Positions 34,461-46,384 of a DNA stretch of 64,000 bases are shown here, piece by piece. The stretch is from assembly GCA_001792895.1 (NCBI GenBank), contig MARA01000004.1, positions 1,364,001 through 1,428,000 of the forward strand. The letters run 5' to 3'. The position numbers and the translations under genes were made by a program. The stretch is from Lentinus brumalis (taxonomy: Eukaryota; Basidiomycota; Agaricomycetes; Polyporales; Polyporaceae). Every line of letters begins with the position of its first letter. Position 1 is the first letter of the stretch. The notes below the pieces were generated by a model. It worked only from the letters and a program-made list of their open reading frames with translations, had not been told where the DNA came from and ran no database searches.

Positions 34461-35174
34461 GGCTGGCAACCTCGGGAGATGCGCTAACGCATGAGGGTTC
34501 GAACGTGCTTGCGGCATTGCCGTGAGTCGTAGATTTATAGAGTCGGAGCATGAGCGCAAATCTGCGCATCGCCCCGGTGACGACTCGCACTGCGTCAGAC
34601 TGACCATGGCCTTCGTGAGAGCCATTTCCACGCTCAGCCCCGGGGGGCACGTTTGACAACCGTTCTTATCAGTTGTAGCACACCTTGCAGCCGGTGTGGC
34701 TGAGAAGCGGAGAGGACATGATGTTATCGCTCCGAGATTGTGAACCACTGCGCAATGTACGGCTTCGCACTCCTGGAGACGAGGACATCACGCACCTCCG
34801 TATACTCATTCCCGCTAGCCCCTCCTGACAACATGCATCGCGTCAGTAGAGATCCAGCCGAGCTCGTCGGCGGGCTAGAAGGCGGCGATGAGCGCTTCAG
34901 CATCCCACGCCGCCGCTGGTCGGTCGTCCTTGAGCTTGCCGACTCGCCTAATTTCGGCCAATGGTACTTCGAAAACGCGAACCTCGAAGCCTGATATGGG
35001 ACGAACTTTATTCTCGAGCTACGCCATCCGCCATGCATATGATAGGATGCACAACCAGACTTCATGGGCATGAGAACAGCACGGTCTGGCCGCGCTGTGA
35101 CTCGAGTCTTCTGCAACGAGGCGTCACTATGGGAACTGCGTTTGCTACGCCACTCACTCACCAGTTTTCATACT
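34461..35174. other. Spacer in the DUF6533 array
   Basis: About 700 bases. A + strand frame at 34740-34994 reads somewhat protein-like (NMHRVSRDPAELVGGLEGGD), but nothing extends it and no family is recognised. Confidence 0.35.
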
Positions 35175-36861
35175 TCACACGCTTGAATCTGTACCCGTGG
35201 TTTCGCTCATCTCGAACGTGTCGACGGCCACCGTCGGGGTTCGGAACGATATCATCCTGGAACTGAACTGCCCAGTTGACCAAGGCTCATAGCGACTGGT
35301 ACCGTTGACATGCCGTCTGGTCTGGATGCTCGGGTCTCGGAGATTGAGCATCAGGCGGGACGTGAGCGTAACGGAGAGCCTTTGTCGTGATGAGCGCAAC
35401 TGGATAAGTAGAGAGATTGGGACTTACACGTTTGTCAAGGTGGTTGCTGTTCCCTTCAAAGGAGAGTTCGACTGTGCATAGTTACCGCATTAACCTTCCT
35501 GTATAAGCACCAATATGAAAGACTTGCAGGAGTTAGCTGGACGTACAAAGGGATCAGCCTCGAGGTGAGTACCCCTGCAGCTGAGCCGACGTACCAGAAA
35601 TGTGAGGATGTTCACCACGTTGACTGCGACAAGGATGCTGGATCATACTGAGCGCTTGCATCTTGCATGGATCTCCTGTCAAACGTACGCATAGTACACG
35701 GTTCCTGAGCACAACGATATCGTCAGCACGTCGTATTCGAATAGCCACATATGCGGACATACCGTCGCGAAAGATAGTCACCAGTAGCCCCCAGCCACCT
35801 CTCTTCGTACTTGAATTGCCTTCCAAAACGTTAAAGCAAAGATGCAGGTGTCGAACCACAACATGGCGCTCCATGCGAGTGCGAGATCTGCTTGTTGCCT
35901 GAGAACTGTAAACACGGATAGGGTATCATGGCACATACGGATACCCCTGCGGCAAGAATGATGTTCAGCATGACAAGATGGACATGGTGAGCGAGGGTTT
36001 TGAACTGACTGATCGTCCGTCAGAGCCAGATTGCATCCCGGTGTACTGAACCCCAACGAGGTGTCGTTAGTCAAGACGCTCTTGCCAGTGAGGACGGCGG
36101 TCTTCGCAGACAAGCTCGTATCAGCACACCTGGCGATGAGCAGATGCAGCCCCACAGATCACGTACAAGGCATTGTATCCCTCCCCCGATGTGCATGCCG
36201 ATCAGAATGATCAGCATCCGTTTACTGCAGTTATAAAGTGCATATGTACGCAGAATCAGAAGGACTGCTCCGCGCCGTCAGTATCTATTTCAAAGGCGAT
36301 AAGCTTATAAGGACGTACTGGCGACAACTCCCTGACTCATAATCGCATAAACTTGATGGTACAGCTGGAACTGACGACATCTGTCCGTATTACTCTCAGA
36401 CGGTCTCCGTGGCAAACTGGCATGAGGGAGTACCATACCGCTATGCTCTTCAATCAGCGTGGCGACAGAATGTACAGAGTATCGCACTCACATGTTCAGA
36501 GAAGTTTGTCGAAACATACTCGAGAAAGACAGGGATGGGACCCAGCAGACCGAAGTAGCGGCTTATTGCAAAGAGGAAGGACGAAAGCGAGAACGAAGGT
36601 GGGCTCCAGTACCACTGAATCTCGGACGTCACTGTCAGGGCGTAGTCGTAGTAGAGGACGGCTGCCCAGATAGCCGTCAGAGTGGCAAGTCAGGAGTGAG
36701 GGTAGAGAAACTTACTGAACGCCGCTAGTGTGAGAGCAGTGTCGACTCGCAGGGCTGTAGCACTGGTAGGCGATGGATTAGATAAAATGTACGCGGTTTG
36801 TAGGGTACGAGTCGGATGCGTTCACTCACTAGTACTCGGCTGAGTGCTGGAGGGAGTCCAT
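35175..36861 (-). CDS. DUF6533-type multi-pass membrane protein, array member 3
   Basis: The start is ATG 36859-36861 (MDSLQHSAEYYA). Introns GTGAGTGAACG and GTAAGTTTCT restore ATALRVDTALTLAAFTVLYY followed by DYALTVTSEIQWYW. Further blocks are FAISRYFGLLGPIPVFLEYV, QLYHQVYAIMSQGVVAS, VLLILRTYALYNCSKRMLI, GCNLALTDDQ, ALAWSAMLWFDTCIFALTFW, LLVTIFRDG and C-terminal SVTLTSRLMLNLRDPSIQ ending TTGTDSSV at 35175. Order and spacing match the other members. The N-terminus before the first helix is unusually variable between members. Function unknown. Confidence 0.75.
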
Positions 36862-37987
36862 ATGCGCGGAGTGCCCGAGTCCGAGAGTCAAAGAAGGGCA
36901 ATTATGGGCGAGGATGTCTTTTCACAGCTGCGTCGGCTTATAGCGCGAATAGGCTCCAACGTTTCCGTGAGGTACCCGCGAGGCTATGTCGGTAGCAATT
37001 CGGAGCGAGACCGCCCCATGCAACGCCAGATCTCTTGCTATGATTGTCGCAATAGGAACTAAACAACTGGGGCGCACCTTGAAACCCTGCGCAGCAATCC
37101 CGACCACAGAAGTTGAGTCAGACTGATAGAAGCCAGTCAGCGGCTCAGTGGGGAAGATCCTCTCCGTTTCGACCGCTGAACTTGGCAGGACATACGCACG
37201 CTTGGCCGAGATGGCGTCCCTCTTTCTCACCGTCGAGGCGTACCCCACTGCACCCGACCTCGCCGCATGTTCCACGTTATCAAGAGCTTAATTTGGGCGG
37301 CTGCTCACGCCACCGGGTGTGCGTCGAGGTGAGACGGTGCCACGGAAGTGCTATAGGACAGGCGTCGAGGCCCAGAATCATTTGCAGTCGTAGAGCTTTC
37401 CAGGACTGACATGATGCCTAGCAAGCACGATGAGAAGACTCCCGGCTCGGATCGGGGTTGGAAATTTGACGATCCATGGTGGGATCGCTTCCACCTCACC
37501 TAAGGATTCGAGTCTTCAGTGGCAGTCCGAGGTACACGGATGACAGGAGAACTGGATCGTGAGTAATGATAGCATACCTATTCTCGTAGTTCGTATATCC
37601 ACGGCAAGTCAGCCCGCCCTGAGAAACTGGGCACCTTTTGCGATGCGGAGGTGGATGGCGCGAGACTGCAGCAGGAACGAGGGACAAGAGTTCGGATACG
37701 GCGAAGATGGGAGAAGCCACAGAAGCACGATGCATTGACAGGATGTGCAAGGATACGGTGATATGATCGCATTATACGCTGCAGCGCAAGAAGCACCGTC
37801 AATGCCGCCGGCTTCAATCAAGACAAGGTTCAGCTCACCATAGTACAGATTTTAGATATGCCCGTAGCCAACCCTGCGTATATGCCAAGCACTCAGGTCA
37901 GGGTAAGTTGAGTCGGGAGCGCCGCCACCACTCGCCTGGTTCATACAACACATACGTAGGTGACGTCCCTGTTCCTGCCATGGATGG
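36862..37987. other. Spacer in the DUF6533 array (about 1.1 kb)
   Basis: Frames at 36922-37275 and 37496-37821 on the minus strand have no family features. No repeat or RNA gene recognised. Confidence 0.35.
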
Positions 37988-39642
37988 TCAGAAGTACTCC
38001 CTTCGATCTTCCGATATCTGTGTGTCAACTGAGAGGGCTTCTATCTGCGTCAGGGTGTAGCCGGCACTAGTCATGGGCGCCGCAGTGGTGTCGTCCCAAC
38101 CTGTCGTGGTGCGCTGTACATGCCGAAGGCTCGGATCGCGTATGTTGAGGATGAGACGCGAGGTGAGCGTCGTTGATAAGCTGTAAGATAATTGAGATAT
38201 GATGTACAGGGTAGCAGAATCGCGCACGAACACGTTCGTCAGAGTCGTGTCCATTCCTTTCAATGGAGATCCCGACTAAAAATAGCGGATTAACAGTCAC
38301 TGATATCAATGCAACATGAAAGACGTACGCGTGTGATCTGGCTACTGATTAGCAAACGAGCCCGACGAACAGGATGACGCTCGAGCTCACCATGAAGGTG
38401 ATGATGTTGCATACATTTGAGACAACAAGGAACCTGCGGCGTGTCGTCAGCGACAACGATGCTCTGGCTCATTCACAGTGTATGTTACCCGTAGTATATT
38501 GTGCCTGAGGCGCCAGTGTGTTAGTTCTCCATGGCGGCATCGTGGACAACTGCGCTGCTCACCATCGCGAAACATGATCTCCAGTAACCCACCGGGAAAG
38601 TATCGGCGCACTCGAAGGGCTTGCACCAATGTCAGCACAAAGATGGTCGTATCGAACCATAGCATGGCGGACCAGGCCAGAGCTAGATCTATCCTATTGA
38701 TGAGCTTGGTGTATGATTTTCTATGGAAGGAACACCTTACGTATGCCTCTGAAATGGGGTACGTGTCAGCACTTCGATGAAGCAAGAAAAGTATGTTACA
38801 TACTGCTCGTTCGTGAGGGACAGATTGCAGCCAGAGTAGGTGAATGGCAGGGGAGTGACGGTATGGATGGGGCTGTGACTCGTTACAACAGTGATCTGCA
38901 ACAAATAGTTCAAGTACTGTCGCTAATCAGTGAAAAACTCCCTCACCAGGCAAGCGATAGCCCCTCCAAGGTGAGTTACGATGAGTAGGGCGAGGATCCG
39001 TCGGCTCCGATCGTACAACGCATATGTACGAACTACCAGCATGACTGAAAACAATTGGATGAGAGAAATCTCATGTGATCGCAGTGGCAGCTCACCTGCG
39101 ACGATACCTTGACAAGATATCGCAAATGCTTGGTGGTATGTTTGCAGCTGGCGACAGCTGCACGGGAGGGAACAGCAGCATCGTTAGCTATTTAGTTCGA
39201 CGCGCCTGTCAACATGCCCTACCGCTAAGAGAGTGGATGGTCAGCATGGAGTTGAAAACGAGGAGTGGCAACTTACATGTTCCGGAAGATCCACGAAGTA
39301 CTCGAAAATGAGCGGAATTGGGCCTACGAGCCCGTAGTATCGGATGATGACGAAGAGCACGGAGACAGTGGAGACATTGGCAGACTTCCAGAAGAGCTCG
39401 ACCTCGCTGAAGAATGTGAGGCAGTAGTCATAATACAAGACAACTGACAAACGTTGAGAAATGCTCGACGTTCACTTCGAACGGTGAGAACGCACTGAGT
39501 CCGACGAGCGTCAAGTAGTTGTTGAAGCGGACAGACGAAGCCCTACGAAGGCATGTAAGTTCGTAAGCGAGGTGCCAAGAGGGCAAACCGACGCCTACCA
39601 GTACTCCGCCGCGGCCTGCGCAGATTGCGATGTCGAGGTCAT
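37988..39642 (-). CDS. DUF6533-type multi-pass membrane protein, array member 4
   Basis: The start is ATG 39640-39642 (MTSTSQSAQAAAEYW). After two introns (GTAGGCGTC..., GTGCGTTCTC...) it reads ASSVRFNNYLTLVGL|IVLYYDYCLTFFSEVELFW, VIIRYYGLVGPIPLIFEYF, RQLQTYHQAFAISCQGIVAG, VLVVRTYALYDRSRRILALL, GCNLSLTNEQ, LALAWSAMLWFDTTIFVLTL, GGLLEIMFRDG, NICNIITFMV and C-terminal STTLTSRLILNIRDPSLR, ending EDRREYF at 37988. This copy is the most upstream for the direction of transcription and reads cleanly. Seven or so membrane helices are expected. Function unknown. Confidence 0.77.
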
Positions 39643-40749
39643 CAGGATTTATGACCCTGCTGGGAAGGGCGGGGAGGGAAAGGTTGGCGTACGCGAGCAG
39701 CGGCACCTGGGATTCGCCTCACCCATGTATATGGCACAGCACAGTGGGAACGCGCGCCAGGGGTCACCTTGATGCGGAGCAGGTCATCTCTACCGACGAG
39801 CCCTTGAGATGCAAGGAAGCGTTGACGATTCGGCGGTGACACATTGGAGCCTTATGTGACTTGGCTGTCAAGTCTGACAGTCTGTGCCGTCGCGAAGTTA
39901 CAACAGCGACCACGTAGGGAAAACACCCGACATGTTGTATGTCGTATGACACCCACGAGGTACACCTCCTGCGGGACCGGTCAGTAGTCCGAAGGTAGTG
40001 CGACAAACCCCACGGATTTGACACAGAATCGTTGAACTCACAAGTACATCGGTTCCCCCAGCCGCCCATGATGGCACTCTCAAGCTGTTGGTTCGATAAG
40101 ACGTAGGTTTCTTCTGTCTCCCTTCACTGGCGTTAGACCGATCCTCACTCCCACCTGAACGTCTCTTCGACTTACCTTTATGTCCGTCATTTGCGGGCGC
40201 AGCATGCCTTCGGCGTGCATTACGAGAACACAAACATACAAGTCCCATTGAGCTGGCTGGCCGGCGATATCAACAAGAAGATCTGTCAGTGCGCTGTCGA
40301 ATGGCGCGCGACATCTGGCGTCGCAGGGGCGCCGAGAGTCAGTAAACATGACAGCGATCGGCGATGGTTCCTTTGGCTGTGCATGAGCATACGTTCTGTG
40401 GGTGCTTATTAGTGCACAGTCCTTCAAAGGACGACATTGATATCGAGCGTACTGGCCAGGCAGCGGACAAACGAGCACGAGTCGCCGTCACCCTGAGGCA
40501 GCAGATGCTCGTACAAGGGCGTCTACAAGTGCGAGCTTGACGCTCAAGGCTCGAGTCGATCGCGATCTCTGAGGACGTCCGAGGAAGAGCTTTGCAACGG
40601 CTTAGTAGGATGGAACCGCATTCTTTCATGGTTGGAATGAGCTGCAAGTTCTACGGACTGCGTAAGGACTGTGCATGGTACGTACTCGTTTGCCAAGCGC
40701 ATGACGACAGAGCATCTGGATTGCATCCATGTGCATCCATCCGGTGCTT
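39643..40749. other. Intergenic region between DUF6533 array and transposon
   Basis: About 1.1 kb. Frames at 39898-40647 on the minus strand are not protein-like. A + strand frame starting at 40592 is open up to the transposon and lines up in phase with the reading frame beyond it, but its composition does not prove coding. Confidence 0.35.
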
Positions 40750-40757
40750 GCCTGCGA

Positions 40758-40851
40758 TGGTCTCGTACCCATCCGTCTCTTCGTAGCCGCACCCCACCAC
40801 CGCGCTTACTCGGACGTCTGGGGCATTTCAACCGTACCCTCCTACCTTCCC
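40758..40851 (+). repeat. Left terminal inverted repeat (94 bp)
   Basis: Exact reverse complement of 41330-41423. Confidence 0.95.
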
Positions 40852-41329
40852 GTTTTTGGGAATCATCACGGTCACAGGTGTGATTAACGCCCGCTTGCCT
40901 GCCTGTTATGGCGAAGAGTGATCTTGGTGAACGAGCCTCCAATGCCCTTCCTTTGCATTCATTTAACCATCATGAGCACTTTGGTCTTTCCTAAAGATGA
41001 GGTACGTGAGCTGCCTGTCTGAATCTAGCGGCCACAATGAGGTATGTGCCATCCCTAAGCCTCCTAGGCCATCAGGAAGTGCTGAACATCAGATTTCCGT
41101 GCGTGTGTGCCTCCCTGTTTGTCAAAAATACAGAGAGTACACTCACTGCGACACTTTCTTGTATTCTTGAGGCTCTTGGCTGTAAATAACAAACCTGAAT
41201 CCGTTCATTCTAGAGGCAGACAGCAATAGACGTCCACATCTCAAGAGCGCTTGCCAGTAAGATAATCAAGAGATAAGACGCAAATGGCTAATCTCATCAG
41301 CGCTGTGACCGTGACGGAATTTCAAATAG

Positions 41330-41423
41330 GGGAAGGTAGGAGGGTACGGTTGAAATGCCCCAGACGTCCGAGTAAGCGCGGTGGTGGGGTGCGGCTACGA
41401 AGAGACGGATGGGTACGAGACCA
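41330..41423 (-). repeat. Right terminal inverted repeat (94 bp)
   Basis: Exact reverse complement of 40758-40851. In the + strand frame it reads openly (KCPRRPSKRGGGVRLRRDGW), so it fuses in frame with the downstream gene. Confidence 0.95.
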
Positions 41424-41607
41424 GCCTGCGAGCTCCTCCGGGACAACAACATCAATCACCCTTCTCCGCCTACCACCATCTGATAAGTCAACAGTCAAGC
41501 TGGCAGCACCCATCGCGAAACCGCTCATCGTCCTCGCCGCCCTCATCGGCGCATACTACCTCCTCATCCGTCCCTTCGATCTCTACCGGAGCGCGCGCAC
41601 AAACTCA

Positions 41608-42144
41608 ATGTCGTCCTCATCTGCTTCAGGATGGCGCGCTCGTGCCGAACCGTACGCTTCAGCGGCGGAGTTTACACCCTCGAAAGACGCGCTCGTCTTC
41701 GCCGTCCTGCTGAACGCCCCCGCCGATCCTGAGGGCTTCACGATGGCCCTCTTCCGGCCAGATATCGCCGTGGACGCGCGCGGCCGAATCGTCCAGCTGA
41801 AGCCCGAGGACTTCTCCACTCTCGCGTCTCTTGCGGAGGACGCGACTCGTCTTCCCGATACAGGCTCTTTCATGAACGCCTGGCGCGTCGCGCACGATCG
41901 CACTAGTCAGAGGATCGACAGGCTGTTCGCCCGAACGCCATCTGGAGAGCTCAAGCAGGTCAGCGTCCAGGGATGGCATGCGGAGAAGAAGAAGCTGCAG
42001 ACGGCGGTCGGGGAGCACGAGGAGCTGCCACCGGTGTTGCATGAGCTTTTCGGCTATATCCAGGAGGGGAGGGCCGACTACCAGCGTGGTCAGGTAGATA
42101 ACGCTGATGTGATCGAGAAGGTGAAGGCTCTTGTAGAGGCGTGA
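41608..42144 (+). CDS. Hypothetical protein next to the transposon
   Basis: Not recognised. The frame is open from inside the transposon (ATG at 41284) to the stop at 42144. Because 41284-41423 is transposon sequence, the first ATG of the host gene is at 41608 (MSSSSASGWRARAEPYASAA), giving about 178 residues. The segment upstream in the same frame contains a hydrophobic stretch (PLIVLAALIGAYYLLIRPFD), so an N-terminal membrane anchor may be encoded if translation starts earlier. The body reads FTPSKDALVFAVLLNAP, FTMALFRPDIAVDARGRIVQ, LKPEDFSTLASLAEDATRLP, VQGWHAEKKKLQTAVGEHEE and ends VIEKVKALVEA. No intron is needed. Clean coding character, but the true start may have been displaced by the insertion. 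Confidence 0.6.
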   Translation: MSSSSASGWRARAEPYASAAEFTPSKDALVFAVLLNAPADPEGFTMALFRPDIAVDARGRIVQLKPEDFSTLASLAEDATRLPDTGSFMNAWRVAHDRTSQRIDRLFARTPSGELKQVSVQGWHAEKKKLQTAVGEHEELPPVLHELFGYIQEGRADYQRGQVDNADVIEKVKALVEA

Positions 42145-42314
42145 TGGTGAGCCTGGTTTCTAAATGGCTTGCGTGGAACCTGAATATAATTGAACCGACT
42201 AGGACGGGGATGTCTCCTTCCAACTGGTGTACAATATCTGTGACGTTAACAACTGCTCAACATCGGTATCTTACATGGAGTGTCCGTGCTCATCTACAAA
42301 AAGTGTCCTTTCGT

Positions 42315-43157
42315 TCAGCCGATGCGAAGGCCAAGAGCGAATCCCGCGATAAAGGTCGCCCTTGGAGGGAAGTCTGCGGTCAGGAAGTTGACGATCCAGC
42401 GGAAGAGCGAGCCGACGTTGGGTGGCTTGCTGACTCCTGAGGCATCTTTTGTGTAGAACAGGTTCTCGAATCGGCTCGCAGCACGGCTCCAATCGACCCG
42501 CAGGAGCGATAGGGAACCAAAGTACTGTTATGGAATGTTCAAGGGGCTGCGCGCGCTGCGGTCGATGCGAAATACTCACCTGGAGGAGAACGAATATCCC
42601 ACCAAGCGCGAATGCCACGATACGCGCGCCCTTCTTCACGAAGACGCCAGCGCAGACGCCGCAGACGGTACCGAAGGACAGTTCGTAGAGACTGATGCTC
42701 GACTGCGGTGGGGGAGGAAGGGGTTGAGAGCCAGCACCGCTGTCTGATGCTTGGGGGGTTGTTTCGGCAACTTTCTTAGGCTGGATAGCTGGATACTGGG
42801 TCAGAAACACAGATATCACATACAGTGCGCGAGAGGAGACGTACGATCGCAGTAGAGAATTGGAGCAGCCAGGAAAGTCAGCGCCAGGCCGGCCCCAGCA
42901 AAGCCAAGTTTCATCATCGCGCCGAGCCATGCGTGGGCATGTGCCTTGGCACTGTAGGCATGAACAGGTGAGGGCGGCGCGGAGGCGAGGAGGGGAGAAC
43001 GGGGACGAGCGCAATGAACGTAGGGGCGGAGGGTACAACCGCGATGAGAGTTGGGGGTGAAGAACGCCTTGGTCGCGGATGGCGACGACGCGCATGGCGT
43101 CCTCCGTAGCGCACCATAGATTGAACGAGAGAGCAAGGAAGGTTGAAAGGGCAGCAT
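42315..43157 (-). CDS. FUN14-domain mitochondrial outer-membrane protein
   Basis: A FUN14 family protein (FUNDC1-like), a small mitochondrial membrane protein linked to mitophagy and ER contacts in other eukaryotes. The start is ATG 43155-43157 (MLPFQPSLLSRSIYGAL). The first 80 residues are rich in Arg, Ser and Ala with few acidic residues, as in a mitochondrial targeting sequence. Next come a helix (FAGAGLALTFLAAPILYCD), a Pro-rich linker, and the FUN14 core SLYELSFGTVCGVCAGVFVK, ARIVAFALGGIFVLLQ, YFGSLSLLRVDWSRAASRFE, and C-terminal FIAGFALGLRIG. Two introns; the first uses the second of two close AG acceptors (CCCAGTATCCAG). Divergently oriented to NOP2 across about 610 bp. Intact. Confidence 0.88.
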
Positions 43158-43767
43158 GGCGCAGGAATGGGATGGTTACGAAGAAGGCTAGGGATCGTTG
43201 TCGCCAGCGGTGAGAGGGGGTATCAGAGCAAGGTGTGGGGCGCTCGCTCTTCGAATCGATTCTTTCCTCACCGGAACGGTCCTCGCCGCGCTTGATGTCA
43301 TCCATGATACAACAGTAAGTGCACGTTGATGTTCGCAGGCCTCGACATGCGCATAAATTCATATGTTAGCTCCAGATGTTCGCAGTCTGTTTGCTATCGG
43401 TAGGGGAAGCATAAGTATAAGTTGTGGTTCTATGAGGACTAAGTACTCGCTGCTTCTACCCAGGGCTGACCTCCACGGTATATGACGCAAAGTCAGTCAA
43501 GCGTATATCTGCTATTTGAGAATGCCTTTAATTTCCGAGGGTTCTCCTGACAGAGACAAGGTAGGTGAACACGGCCCCAGGGACTCGGAGTTCTGGCGGT
43601 TTGAGTGAAGTTCCCAAAGTAGCAATATAAACGCCGGTTGTAGACGCCATCCTGATCGGGCAGTAACTTCTCGGGCGCTTGAAATTTCTGTAACTTTGCT
43701 CAGTGCTGCTTCTGTGCTGCGTCCTCCGTGCCCGGTCCCCGTCGCTGCTTCTACATCTACCGCTAAT
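43158..43767. promoter_or_regulatory. Divergent promoter region FUN14 / NOP2
   Basis: About 610 bases. CAATATAAACG at about 43623 lies 145 bp upstream of the NOP2 ATG and is one of the elements kept in the duplicated fragment at 12737-13005. Confidence 0.5.
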
Positions 43768-46384
43768 ATGGGCCGACGCGCAAAGAACAAGCAGGGCGAT
43801 CCTAGGCCCATTGATCAAGCGTACGACAAGCCATCCCAGAAGAAGCTCGGGAAGCGGAAGGCAGACGAGGTTGACTCCGGGGCAAAGCGGCCTGCGAAGA
43901 AGGTCAAAGAGAACGCAGTTAAGCTTTCTAAGGCTCCTGCAGCGGCGAATGGGAAGACAAAGAGCGCACTGAAAGTAGCGAAGCCGAGGGCCGACCAGCC
44001 CAAACCGAAAAAGCAGAAGCAAGCGCGCTTCGAGGATGAGGATGAGGACGAGGACGAGGGCGCAGGAAGTAGCGAAGGCTGGGAGGATGTGGATGATGAT
44101 GGCGACTTGAAGGCTCAAGCCAAGTGCGTTTTCCTCACAAGTACTCGCCGAGACCTTTCTAATGTGACTATGATGTACAAGGTCGTTGTTCAATGAGAGT
44201 GATGAGGGCGAGTTTGTCGGAGACTTGGATGACCTCGACATTGATGCCATAGCGGACGAGTACGCTCTCTGTGTCGTTATTAGGGGGACTGTTGCTTACT
44301 GCTCCACTGTAGTGACGACTTGCTGAAGGGCCCCGTACAAGAGCTCGACCTCGGTTCTGACGACGATGACGACGACGAACCCGAACTCCCCGTCAAGCTC
44401 AAGGGTAAGAAGTCAAAACAGCAAGAACGTCCCCTCAAAATCATCCCTACGGGATCAGATGCATCTTCCGACGAGAGCGACGGGGATGAAGACGAGGACG
44501 AGGACGGCCCCATTACCATGAAGAACATGGAGGCGCGTTCGCGAGCGTTAGATGCACGGGCAGCGAGAGAGGCGGAGCTGAACGCGGAGGAGTTCAGGCA
44601 AGCAGAACTTGCTGGAGAGCAAAGCGGGGACGACCTTGCCGACGCGGACGATGTGGACATGGACGAAGAGGGTGAAGGCGCAGATGACAGCGAGGGATTC
44701 GTGTTGCCCACAGCGGAGGAGCGCGAAGAGGAGAAGAAGAGGGGTGGCCCGGACGTGCACACAGTGCAGAGGCGAATGCGCGAGTGTGTCCGGATACTTG
44801 GCAACTTTAAGAGGCTCGCTGCGAAGGGTCGGTGCGTACCGCTTGTTTGATTCTATATGCCCGACCACTTTGCTAAAAATCGCGCAGGGCAAGATCGGAG
44901 TATGTGCAGCAGCTCATTTCTGACATTGGTAGCTACTACGGCTACAACGACTTCCTTGCCGAGAAGCTCTTCCAGCTCTTCCCGGTCGCAGAGGTAGTTC
45001 CCATCTATCATTCCGCCAGCATGCGCACTGACATTACATGTATCTCAGGCTATCGAGTTTTTCGAGGCTAACGAAGTTCCCCGCCCCGTCACTATCCGCA
45101 CAAACACCCTTCGCACACGGCGACGGGACCTTGCGCAGGCGCTCATCAACCGAGGTGTCAACCTCGAGCCCATCGGCAAATGGACGAACGTCGGCCTGCA
45201 AGTGTTCGAGAGTAGCGTACCAATCGGTGCTACCCCAGAGTACCTCGCCGGGCACTACATGTTGCAGGCCGCATCCTCGTTCCTGCCGGTGATCGCCCTA
45301 TCGCCCCAGGCCGGCGAGCGTGTGCTTGACATGGCGTCCGCGCCGGGAGGCAAGACGACACACATGGCCGCGCTCATGCAGAACACGGGCGTCGTGTTCG
45401 CCAACGACGCGAACAAGGCGCGGACGAAGAGTCTGACAGCGAACGTGCACCGGCTCGGCTGCAAGAACGTCGTCGTGTGCTCATACGACGGGCGCGAGTT
45501 CCCCAAGGTGATCGGCGGCTTCGACAGGGTCCTCCTCGACGCGCCGTGCAGCGGCACGGGGGTCATCAGCAAGGATGCGAGCGTTAAGACGAACAAGGTG
45601 CGCGCCCGCATTGCGAATGCGTTTATTTCTGCGTGACACTGACGAATTCTGCGGTCTTGCTCTCGTAAAACGTCGTCAACCTTCGACCCCATGACGATGC
45701 TGCGCTGCAGTCCGAGCGCGACTTCTCCCTCCTATCACATCTCCAAAAGCAGCTCATCCTCTGCGCCATCGACAGCGTACAGCCGGACTCCAAGACCGGT
45801 GGGTACCTCGTCTACTCGACGTGCTCCGTGACGGTCGACGAGAACGAGGCCGTGGTCGACTACGCGCTGCGCAAGCGGCCGAACGTCAAGCTCGTCGATA
45901 CCGGGCTGGAGTTTGGGCGGCCGGGCTTCACCAGCTACCGCGGGAAGACGTTCAGCGACAAGCTCAGCCTCACGCGGCGGTTCTACCCACACGTGCACAA
46001 CATGGACGGCTTCTACGTCGCAAAGTTCAAGGTGGAGAGGCGCACGAAGGTGACCAAGCCCGACGCCGAGGCCGGGCCTGCGGGCGACGTGGACGTGGCG
46101 ATGGACGGCGAGTCGATCGCGTTCAACGATGACGAGGACAAGCAGTACATTGAAGGTGCGTCCTCGCTCCGTGCTCCGTGCCCGATCGACGCGTGTGGGA
46201 TAGGGTGTCTTGCCGCAGAGATAACCATTCCCCCCGGCGATCTGGTTTACTCGATCGAACTCGGAATGACGCTAATCCTATCTCTTCGGTGCTTACAGAG
46301 GACAAGCGGAAACGCATGAAGGCGAAGGGCCTCAAGGTCCCGCCGCGCTCGAAGCCCGCCCCTGTGGCGACAGTCGCTGCTTAG
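43768..46384 (+). CDS. NOP2: 25S rRNA (cytosine-C5)-methyltransferase, nucleolar
   Basis: The nucleolar RNA m5C methyltransferase that modifies 25S rRNA and is needed for 60S subunit assembly. The start is ATG 43768 ([17 protein letters not shown]). A basic N-terminus (KRPAKKVKE) and acidic stretches ([20 protein letters not shown]) are followed by [60 protein letters not shown], then the SAM fold: [20 protein letters not shown] (motif I), [20 protein letters not shown], motif [17 protein letters not shown] and motif [17 protein letters not shown]. The two Cys of the m5C mechanism (PCSG and TCSV) are both present, and [17 protein letters not shown] closes the domain. The basic tail ends in [11 protein letters not shown]. 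About six introns. Intact. Part of its 5' end is duplicated at 12737-13005. Confidence 0.93.

Larger units (their letters stand above)
40758..41423. mobile_element. Non-autonomous DNA transposon (MITE-like), 666 bp, 8-bp target duplication
   Basis: The ends are perfect inverted repeats of 94 bp (40758-40851 and 41330-41423), beginning TGGTCTCGTACCC; similarity then continues imperfectly for about 27 bases (shared CACGGTCACAG). Both ends are flanked by the direct repeat GCCTGCGA (40750-40757 and 41424-41431), an 8-bp target-site duplication. The 480-bp centre has no transposase. An 8-bp duplication fits hAT, P or Merlin superfamilies; the terminal bases do not decide between them. Perfect repeats and perfect target duplication suggest a recent insertion. 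Confidence 0.93.

Noticed and set aside
41284..41607. ATG at 41284 as the start of the hypothetical gene
   Set aside because: The first 140 bases are transposon sequence with its terminal repeat, so this start is acquired, if used at all.
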